Shown piece after piece: positions 1-5,875 of a stretch of 5,875 nt of DNA. The translations under genes and the position numbers were made by a program. The first letter of the stretch is position 1; each line of letters starts with the position of its first letter. The notes beneath the pieces were generated by a model. That model was not told the DNA's origin. It worked only from the letters and a program-made list of their open reading frames with translations, and ran no database searches. Origin of the DNA: Accumulibacter sp. (GTDB taxonomy: Bacteria; Pseudomonadota; Gammaproteobacteria; Burkholderiales; Rhodocyclaceae). The DNA lies in assembly GCA_031267455.1 (NCBI GenBank), contig JAIRZC010000119.1, positions 1 through 5,875 of the forward strand, written 5' to 3'.

Positions 1-2
1 CG

Positions 3-1163
<1,161 letters not shown>

Positions 1164-1230
1164 GACTCGGCGCAGTCCACGATCTGTTTTTCGCGTCACC
1201 AGCGATTCATGGGCAAAAACGGATGAACGA
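1164..1230. other. Convergent intergenic spacer thiC/xth
   Basis: This 67-bp gap separates the stop codons of thiC and the opposite-strand xth. A short GACT/AGTC inverted repeat (1164-1177) and a TTCAT/ATGAA pair (1206-1227) are present, and a run of five T lies at 1187-1191. None of these makes a convincing intrinsic terminator: the stems are 4-5 bp and the T run does not directly follow a stem. No other signal is seen. Confidence 0.5.
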
Positions 1231-2013
1231 TCAGAGAGAATAATCGTAGTCGATGCCCAAGGGCGCGTGATCGCTGAAGCGCGCGCCTTTATAAACCTCG
1301 GCGCATACCGCCGTTTCCGCGACGCCGGTTGTCGCCAGTTGGTAGTCCAAGCGCCATCCAACATTTTTGGCCCATGCCTGTCCTCGATTGGACCACCATG
1401 TATAGCCCGCGCCGGTCACATCCGGATACAGGCGCCGGTAGACGTCGCGCCAGATTCCCTCGCTCAGGAGACGATCCACCCATGCTCTTTCTACGGGCAG
1501 GAAACCGGAATTCTTCTGGTTGCTCTTCCAGTTTTTGAGGTCGATTTCCCGATGCGCGATATTCCAATCGCCACAGACGACAATCTCGCGTCCACTTTTT
1601 TCCAGCGCGCCGAGATAGGAGGGAAAGATTTTCATGAAACGGAATTTGGCTTCCTGACGCTCAGGCGAACTCGACCCCGACGGCAGGTAGAGCGAAACGA
1701 CCGAAAGCCCTCCGAAATCGACTCGAAGACAACGCCCCTCCGCATCGAACTCGACATTTCCGAAACCTTCGACCACGGCATCGGGTTTACGCTTGCACCA
1801 GAGGGCAACGCCGCTGTAGCCCTTTCTTTTTGCCGGATGATAAAACGCGTTGAAACCCGGCGGCGCGCGCATCTCCTCCGAGAGGTCGGTGTATTGCGCT
1901 TTCAGTTCCTGCAGGCAGAGGATATCTACTTCCTGAACAAGAAGCCACTCGAAAAAGCCCTTTTTCCACGCCGAACGAATTCCATTCAGGTTGAAATTAA
2001 CGATTCGTAGTAT
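1231..2013 (-). CDS. xth: Exodeoxyribonuclease III (AP endonuclease family), apparent ATA start
   Basis: This is an exonuclease III/AP endonuclease of the EEP (endonuclease/exonuclease/phosphatase) fold. Known members cut DNA at abasic sites and degrade 3' ends in base-excision repair. With a start at 2013 it has 260 residues, normal for the family. Active-site residues seen are N8 (in FNLNG), E36 (in LQELK), Y109 (LYLPSG), D149 and N151 (CGDWNIAH), D223 (WRLDYQL), and D248-H249 (SDHAPLGI). Family homology begins at LRIVNFNLNGIRSAWKKG, directly after codon 2013-2011, which reads ATA. A GAGG Shine-Dalgarno sequence lies five bases upstream, and an in-frame stop sits at 2028-2026. No ATG, GTG or TTG occurs in frame until ATG 1872-1870; starting there would remove 47 residues including N8 and E36. 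The gene is therefore read from ATA, the adjacent ATC or an internal CTG, or it carries a start-codon mutation or assembly error. It is divergent from pyrE. Confidence 0.93.
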   Translation of the reverse strand: MLRIVNFNLNGIRSAWKKGFFEWLLVQEVDILCLQELKAQYTDLSEEMRAPPGFNAFYHPAKRKGYSGVALWCKRKPDAVVEGFGNVEFDAEGRCLRVDFGGLSVVSLYLPSGSSSPERQEAKFRFMKIFPSYLGALEKSGREIVVCGDWNIAHREIDLKNWKSNQKNSGFLPVERAWVDRLLSEGIWRDVYRRLYPDVTGAGYTWWSNRGQAWAKNVGWRLDYQLATTGVAETAVCAEVYKGARFSDHAPLGIDYDYSL

Positions 2014-2016
2014 GAT
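1991..2016 (+). promoter_or_regulatory. Possible sigma70-type promoter for pyrE
   Basis: TTGAAA (1991-1996) resembles a -35 element and TATGAT (2011-2016) a -10 element. The spacer is 14 bases, shorter than the usual 16-18, so the pairing is uncertain and the -10 may act without this -35. Transcription would begin around 2022-2024, about 30 bases before the pyrE ATG. The -10 overlaps the xth initiator codon on the other strand. Confidence 0.3.
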
Positions 2017-2018
2017 AG

Positions 2019-2022
2019 CCTC
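2019..2022 (-). promoter_or_regulatory. Shine-Dalgarno GAGG for xth
   Basis: On the minus strand GAGG is followed by five bases (CTATC) and then ATA at 2013-2011. This is good spacing for an initiator at ATA and poor spacing for the in-frame ATC at 2016-2014 (two bases). The site decides the proposed start. It is seen in sequence; its function is inferred. Confidence 0.55.
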
Positions 2023-2027
2023 GTTTC

Positions 2028-2032
2028 AAGGA
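2028..2032 (+). promoter_or_regulatory. AAGGA motif upstream of pyrE
   Basis: AAGGA is the only purine-rich Shine-Dalgarno-like motif before pyrE. It lies 20 bases from ATG 2053, which is too far, but eight bases from an in-frame CTG at 2041. It either indicates an alternative CTG start or is not the functional site. Confidence 0.3.
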
Positions 2033-2052
2033 TACTTTAGCTGTGCCACGCT

Positions 2053-2700
2053 ATGGATTTTCATCTGGAATTCATCGAATTCATCCTCTCGAACGAGGTG
2101 CTCAGGTTTGGCGAATTCAAGCTCAAATCCGGACGCTTGTCGCCCTATTTTTTCAATGCCGGCCTGTTCAATGACGGTTACAGGCTTGACCGCCTGTCGC
2201 AATTCTACGCCAGGGCTGTTCTGGACAGTACAATTTCGGCGGATGTCCTGTTCGGGCCAGCATATAAGGGCATTCCGCTCGTCGCCGGGTGCGCGATGGC
2301 GCTCGCGCGTTCCGGAAAAAATCTTCCGTACGCTTTCAATCGCAAGGAGGCCAAGGATCATGGTGAAGGCGGGATGCTTATCGGCGCGCCGCTTTCCGGG
2401 AATGTGCTGATCATAGACGATGTGATTTCCGCCGGAACGTCGGCGCGCGAATCCGTCGACCTGATCCGCGCGGCGGGAGCGACGCCCTGCGGCATGATCA
2501 TCGCACTCGACCGTATGGAGCGCGGAACAGGTAAACTTTCCGCTGTGCAGGAGGTACGACGCGATTTCGGGATTCCCGTCGTGGCAATCGCTACCTTGGA
2601 CGACTTGATGGCGTATTTGCACAAGCAGCCCGATTTTGAAACCCATGAGGCGCGAATCTCCCATTACCGCCAGGAGTATGGCATTGAAAATCTTCGTTGA
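2053..2700 (+). CDS. pyrE: Orotate phosphoribosyltransferase PyrE
   Basis: PyrE catalyses orotate plus PRPP to orotidine 5'-monophosphate, step five of de novo UMP synthesis, as a cytosolic dimer. The 215-residue length is normal. Visible motifs are the orotate/PRPP contact [14 protein letters not shown] (residues 24-37), [10 protein letters not shown] (67-76), the catalytic flexible loop [12 protein letters not shown] (96-107) that carries Lys and His side chains for the partner active site, and the PRPP-binding loop [13 protein letters not shown] (118-130) with its paired Asp. The ATG at 2053 matches the usual family N-terminus. However, no Shine-Dalgarno sequence lies close to it, and an in-frame CTG at 2041, eight bases after AAGGA, would add four residues (stop at 2038). 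The gene is divergent from xth, and its 3' end overlaps the next gene, suggesting cotranslation. The frame is intact and all key residues are present. Confidence 0.98.
   Translation: MDFHLEFIEFILSNEVLRFGEFKLKSGRLSPYFFNAGLFNDGYRLDRLSQFYARAVLDSTISADVLFGPAYKGIPLVAGCAMALARSGKNLPYAFNRKEAKDHGEGGMLIGAPLSGNVLIIDDVISAGTSARESVDLIRAAGATPCGMIIALDRMERGTGKLSAVQEVRRDFGIPVVAIATLDDLMAYLHKQPDFETHEARISHYRQEYGIENLR
2068..2085 (+). repeat. Perfect tandem 9-bp repeat inside pyrE
   Basis: GAATTCATC occurs twice back to back and encodes Glu-Phe-Ile twice (PyrE residues 6-11). It keeps the frame and is probably a harmless coincidence or small duplication in the N-terminal helix. Confidence 0.8.
2672..2676 (+). promoter_or_regulatory. 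Shine-Dalgarno AGGAG inside the pyrE 3' end
   Basis: A strong AGGAG lies within the last codons of pyrE. It sits one base before ATG 2678 and seven bases before in-frame TTG 2684, so spacing favours TTG as the start of the secreted protein. Confidence 0.6.
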
Positions 2701-3373
2701 ATCCATCCTTTTCGCCGCTTTTGCGTGCTTGTGGCACGATCCCGCTACGGCTGCGGGAAAATTCTTTTGTTGCAACGACGCCACCGGCAAACAAACCTGC
2801 GGCGATATCCTGCCCCAGGCGTGCTATGGCCGGGCCTACCGCGAGGTCGGCGAGAACGGTATGATCGTCCGCCACATCGAAGCGCCGTTGACGCCCGAGC
2901 AGCGCGCCCAGCTCGCTGCCGAAGAAGCGCAGCATCGCGCGCTGGAAGAACAGCGCAAGGAGCAGCAACGCAAGGACGACGCGCTGCTCGCGACCTACAG
3001 CGCCGAAAACGACATCGAACTGATGCGTGAGGCTTCGTTGGCCGACGCCAGGAAGGCAATCAGCAACGCCGAGGGAAGGATTTCGGAATTTCGCGCGCGC
3101 CGCAGGAAATTCGAGGCCGAAGCCGCGGCTTACCAGGGAAAAGGAAATCCACCGCCCGAGATTCAAAAAGGTCTCGACGATGCCGACCAGGAAATCCAGC
3201 TTCAGGAAGAGGTTATCGCGGCCCGGAAAAACGAAGTAGCCATCATCCGGGAAAAATACGACCGCGACCTTCAGCGCTATAGGGACATCAAACGTCAGCA
3301 GGAACAAAGCTCGGCAAGACCTTCCTCAGCGCCAACATCCACCGCTCCCGCGCCGGCGGGAGCCGTTCGCTGA
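2678..3373 (+). CDS. Secreted cysteine-containing coiled-coil protein, unknown function (DUF4124-like)
   Basis: The protein has about 231 residues and no assigned function. Its N-terminus ([19 protein letters not shown]) has a lysine and then a hydrophobic stretch ending in PATAA, a likely Sec signal peptide with cleavage before GKFF, so it should reach the periplasm or envelope. The mature start holds four cysteines ([20 protein letters not shown]), then [28 protein letters not shown]. This block resembles small secreted proteins often labelled DUF4124 in betaproteobacteria, recalled from memory. The rest, to about residue 210, is rich in Glu, Arg, Lys, Gln and Ala and should form long helices or coiled coil; the tail is Ser/Ala/Pro-rich. 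Start choice: ATG 2678 lies one base after AGGAG (2672-2676), which is too close, while in-frame TTG 2684 (MKIFVES...) is seven bases away and may be the true start. ATGs at 2636 and 2645 would put charged residues before the signal. It overlaps the pyrE end by about 20 bases, so translational coupling is likely. Confidence 0.85.
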   Translation: MALKIFVESILFAAFACLWHDPATAAGKFFCCNDATGKQTCGDILPQACYGRAYREVGENGMIVRHIEAPLTPEQRAQLAAEEAQHRALEEQRKEQQRKDDALLATYSAENDIELMREASLADARKAISNAEGRISEFRARRRKFEAEAAAYQGKGNPPPEIQKGLDDADQEIQLQEEVIAARKNEVAIIREKYDRDLQRYRDIKRQQEQSSARPSSAPTSTAPAPAGAVR

Positions 3374-3444
3374 GAGATGCCGCGCGCGCCCAGCGGCGCC
3401 TCCGATGCATGATTGATCACCGGTGCAGTCATCAAAATATGAAA
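3374..3444. other. Convergent intergenic spacer with a small GC hairpin
   Basis: This 71-bp gap lies between the stop codons of the secreted-protein gene and gatB. GCGCC (3386-3390) and GGCGC (3395-3399) form a perfect 5-bp stem around a CAGC loop. No T run follows on either strand, so it is not a typical intrinsic terminator, though it might weakly pause both convergent transcripts. Confidence 0.45.
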
Positions 3445-4905
3445 CTACGAAAGGTCCGCAAGTCTTTTTCGCAGAAATTCGCTGACCTGTTTCGGGTTGG
3501 CTTTGCCCTTGGCCTCCCTCATCGCTTGACCTACGAGAGCGTTAAAGGCTTTTTCTTTCCCCAACTTGAATTCGGTCACCATCGCCGCGTTGGTCCGTAG
3601 TACCCCATCGACGAGCGTTTCGATCGTGCCGGCGTCGGTAATCTGCCTCAACCCGCGTTTTTCGATGATTTCGTCCGCTGAGTTTCCTTCGCCACTCCAG
3701 ATTGCTTCAAAGACCTTCTTGGCCATGTTGTTGGAAATCGTTCCATCAACGATGCGCGCGATGAGACCGCCAAGTTGTTCCGCGCCGACGGGCGCTCTTG
3801 TGATCGGCAGATACTCCCGATTCAGGCGCGCGGCAAGGTCGACCATGACCCAGTTGGCGCAAGACTTGGTCGCGTTTTTTCCCGCGGCGGCGACGCAGCG
3901 CTCGAAATAGTCGGCCACATCCAGCGCGGCGGTAAGCGCCGTCGCGTCGTAGTCGGAAAGGCCGTAATCTTTCATGAAGCGCCGTTTCCTGACCTTGGGC
4001 AATTCCGGCATGCGTGCTCGCAGACCACCGATCCACTCTGAGCGGATAATCAGCGGAAGAAGGTCGGGATCAGGGAAATAGCGATAGTCATGCGCGTCCT
4101 CTTTGCTGCGCATCGCGCGCGTTTCTCCGGTATCCGAGTCGAAAAGCACCGTCGCCTGTTCGACGCGCCCACCGCCCTCGATTGTCTCGATCTGCCATTG
4201 GACTTCATAGTCGATGGCCTGTTGCATGAAACGGAAGGAATTGAGGTTTTTGATCTCGCGACGCGTTCCGAGCGTTTCCTGCCCGACTGGCCGGACCGAG
4301 ACATTGGCGTCGCAGCGAAACGAGCCTTCCTGCATATTTCCATCGCAAATTCCAATCCAGCAAACCAGGGCGTGCAGGGTGCGCGCATAAGCAACCGCTT
4401 CTGCCGACGATCGCATATCGGGCTCGGTCACAATCTCGAGTAGCGAAGTGCCCGCGCGATTGAGATCGATTCCGGATTTGCCGTTGAAATCTTCGTGGAG
4501 CGATTTTCCCGCGTCCTCTTCAAGGTGCGCGCGCGTCAGGCGGATGGTCTTTTCCACAGCGTCTCCGCCTTCGCCGATGGATATCGCCACCTCCCCGCCG
4601 ACGACGACCGGCAGCTCATACTGGCTGATCTGGTAGCCTTTCGGGAGATCGGGATAAAAATAATTCTTGCGCGCGAAAACCGACCTGGGCGCGATTCGTC
4701 CTTCGACCGCCAGACCGAATTTGATCGCGCATTCGACCGCTCCCTCGTTCAATACCGGAAGCACACCCGGAAGGGCAATATCGACGGCGTTCGCTTGCGC
4801 GTTTGGTTTCGCGCCAAAGCTCTCCGAGCTTCCCGAGAATATTTTCGACCGCGTCAAAAGACGCGCGTGCGTTTCGATCCCGATGACGATTTCCCACTTT
4901 TTCAT
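3445..4905 (-). CDS. gatB: Asp-tRNA(Asn)/Glu-tRNA(Gln) amidotransferase subunit B
   Basis: GatB is the tRNA-binding kinase/transamidase subunit of GatCAB. The complex activates the side chain of misacylated Glu-tRNA(Gln) or Asp-tRNA(Asn) with ATP and amidates it using ammonia from GatA. The 486 residues are family length. Seen are [19 protein letters not shown] (residues 7-25; E11 and H13 correspond to metal/active-site residues), [18 protein letters not shown] (80-97), HLEEDAGK (127-134), [17 protein letters not shown] (147-163), [16 protein letters not shown] (191-206), [16 protein letters not shown] (219-234) and [18 protein letters not shown] (268-285). The C-terminal YqeY-like tRNA-binding domain ends with [18 protein letters not shown]. 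The start is ATG 4905-4903, with GGAAGG (4920-4915) nine bases upstream; the frame is open beyond it to 5484, but that part is a shadow of the upstream gene. The ATG overlaps the upstream stop as TAATG. GatA and GatC are not adjacent, unlike the common gatCAB arrangement. No lesion is seen. Confidence 0.98.
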   Translation of the reverse strand: MKKWEIVIGIETHARLLTRSKIFSGSSESFGAKPNAQANAVDIALPGVLPVLNEGAVECAIKFGLAVEGRIAPRSVFARKNYFYPDLPKGYQISQYELPVVVGGEVAISIGEGGDAVEKTIRLTRAHLEEDAGKSLHEDFNGKSGIDLNRAGTSLLEIVTEPDMRSSAEAVAYARTLHALVCWIGICDGNMQEGSFRCDANVSVRPVGQETLGTRREIKNLNSFRFMQQAIDYEVQWQIETIEGGGRVEQATVLFDSDTGETRAMRSKEDAHDYRYFPDPDLLPLIIRSEWIGGLRARMPELPKVRKRRFMKDYGLSDYDATALTAALDVADYFERCVAAAGKNATKSCANWVMVDLAARLNREYLPITRAPVGAEQLGGLIARIVDGTISNNMAKKVFEAIWSGEGNSADEIIEKRGLRQITDAGTIETLVDGVLRTNAAMVTEFKLGKEKAFNALVGQAMREAKGKANPKQVSEFLRKRLADLS

Positions 4906-5875
4906 TACGTTTTGCCTTCCTGAAGATGCTGATTGTACGATTTCCCCGAATTCTTCCCGCCGTCGATGATGGACAGCGCAAGTTCCTCGTAAGCCTCTCC
5001 ATACGCGCGCAACCGCCCAGGCAAAAGCGCATCTGCTTCCGCCATTGCTGTGCGCTCGATTTCGGGATCGTGTTCCTGAAGCACTGTACGCATGTGCCCG
5101 GCCAAACAATCCGTGTCGTCCGGGTCGAAAAAGAGTCCGCGCGGCGGCGCCTGCTCCCTGTGGACGTTCAAATCCGACAGAAGCATCCGCTTGCCGAGGC
5201 TTTTGGCTTCTTCTACTGTCGTGCTCCAGCCTTCGAAACGCGAAGGATTGATGAGCGCGAGGCATTTGCGCATGAGCACAGAAAGATGTGAAAAAGGAAC
5301 GAGACCGAGGAAACGGAAACGCTCGGAAAAGCCGGCCACACGCACACTTTCCACGAATCGATCCGGAAACACTGGGTTCCTGCTGTCCGACATCAGGCCT
5401 GTGCTGACAACCAGCGGGTGAAAACCTTGTTTTTCGAGGCACACCAGCGCATCCAGAATCAGGCGATGGTTTTTGTGCGCCCACAACTGGTTCGGCACGT
5501 GAAAATAAGGCTCGGAAATGTCGTATTCCCGCAATACGGCTTCGGCGGGCGGCAAAGCGGAATCGGGAGGAATGTCAGCGACAAAACGCAGGATGTGGGC
5601 TTTGTGCGCTTCCCGCGGAAACAGGCGGCAAAAATCCGCGTGCGCATCCCGGCTGCTAAGAACGATAGCCTGCGCCGTAGCTGCCGTATGCGCATTGACC
5701 AAAGCTTTCGCCTTTCTCTCTTTGGGCGTGAAGAATTCCGGGAGGTGGATATCCTGAAAATCCGATATCCAACACAGCGCGGGCACCCGGCTGTGCAACC
5801 CCAACGGCGGACCGTAGGACCAAAGGGAAACATCGCGCTTGGCCAGCGCGGACGCGAACAGGCCGCCGTTTGACG
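4905..5875 (-). CDS. GT4-type (GT-B fold) glycosyltransferase, N-terminus outside window
   Basis: This is a sugar-nucleotide-dependent glycosyltransferase of the retaining GT-B type, probably acting in the cytosol on lipopolysaccharide, capsule or another surface glycan; donor and acceptor cannot be told from sequence. The frame is open to the right edge ([14 protein letters not shown]...WSYGPP), so the TTG at 5804 is not the start, and about 322 residues are visible. The N-terminal half contains [19 protein letters not shown], resembling the WIPDFQH-LHLPEFF block of mannosyltransferase-like GT4 proteins. The C-terminal half has [20 protein letters not shown], then [17 protein letters not shown], and the donor-binding EX7E signature within [20 protein letters not shown] (glutamates about 214 and 222 of the visible part), then [11 protein letters not shown] and FFDPDD. 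It ends in a hydrophilic tail ([15 protein letters not shown]). Its TAA stop overlaps the gatB ATG by one base, so the two are likely cotranscribed. Confidence 0.92.
   Translation of the reverse strand, partial: SNGGLFASALAKRDVSLWSYGPPLGLHSRVPALCWISDFQDIHLPEFFTPKERKAKALVNAHTAATAQAIVLSSRDAHADFCRLFPREAHKAHILRFVADIPPDSALPPAEAVLREYDISEPYFHVPNQLWAHKNHRLILDALVCLEKQGFHPLVVSTGLMSDSRNPVFPDRFVESVRVAGFSERFRFLGLVPFSHLSVLMRKCLALINPSRFEGWSTTVEEAKSLGKRMLLSDLNVHREQAPPRGLFFDPDDTDCLAGHMRTVLQEHDPEIERTAMAEADALLPGRLRAYGEAYEELALSIIDGGKNSGKSYNQHLQEGKT
4915..4920 (-). promoter_or_regulatory. Shine-Dalgarno GGAAGG for gatB
   Basis: GGAAGG on the minus strand lies nine bases before the gatB ATG, inside the last codons of the glycosyltransferase gene. 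It fixes the gatB start and supports coupled translation. Confidence 0.8.

Noticed and set aside
1164..1230. Possible bidirectional terminator between thiC and xth
   Set aside because: The inverted repeats are only 4-5 bp with AT-rich or long loops, and no stem is followed directly by a T run.
2068..2085. Tandem GAATTCATC repeat as a phase-variation or regulatory repeat
   Set aside because: There are only two copies, the unit is a multiple of three so copy change would not shift frame, and it lies inside pyrE coding sequence.
2026..2790. A 254-codon minus-strand open frame opposite pyrE
   Set aside because: It covers pyrE, whose motifs are unmistakable. The antisense product has no recognisable motif and no supporting start signal.
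3386..3399. GCGCC/GGCGC hairpin as an intrinsic terminator between the secreted-protein gene and gatB
   Set aside because: The stem is perfect but only 5 bp and lacks a T run on either strand. In GC-rich DNA such stems arise often by chance.
4906..5484. N-terminal extension of the gatB frame up to 5484
   Set aside because: The extension lies in a second frame over the glycosyltransferase gene and looks like low-information GC-rich translation. GatB homology begins at [11 protein letters not shown], which has a good ribosome site.

Overview
The window looks like ordinary chromosomal DNA from a GC-rich Gram-negative bacterium, most likely a betaproteobacterium of the Nitrosomonadales/Burkholderiales type. 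This placement is inferred from three things: the character of the proteins (GatB with an [22 protein letters not shown] N-terminus, PyrE with [19 protein letters not shown]), the xth/pyrE divergent pair, and the small secreted cysteine-containing coiled-coil protein after pyrE. It is not proven. Coding density is very high. I see no tRNA, rRNA, CRISPR array, transposon or prophage signature.

Layout from left to right: (1) the C-terminal part of thiC (+), running in from the left edge. (2) A convergent exodeoxyribonuclease III gene (-) at 1231-2013, whose only credible full-length start is a non-canonical ATA codon. (3) Divergent pyrE (+), orotate phosphoribosyltransferase, with only about 40 bp between the two starts. 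(4) A secreted coiled-coil protein of unknown function (+) that overlaps the 3' end of pyrE. (5) Convergent gatB (-), the B subunit of the Asp/Glu-tRNA amidotransferase. (6) Upstream of gatB on the same strand, and overlapping it by one base (TAATG), a GT4-type glycosyltransferase that runs off the right edge.

The genes form two short + strand runs (thiC; pyrE plus the secreted protein) and two - strand units (xth; glycosyltransferase-gatB). They serve thiamine pyrimidine synthesis, DNA base-excision repair, UMP synthesis, an unknown envelope role, misacylated-tRNA correction and probably surface-polysaccharide assembly. Apart from the local translational couplings they do not form one pathway.

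I did not find a new biological system here. The points most worth checking are the missing standard start codon of xth, its overlap with a possible pyrE -10 element, and the coupling of gatB to a glycosyltransferase gene instead of gatA.
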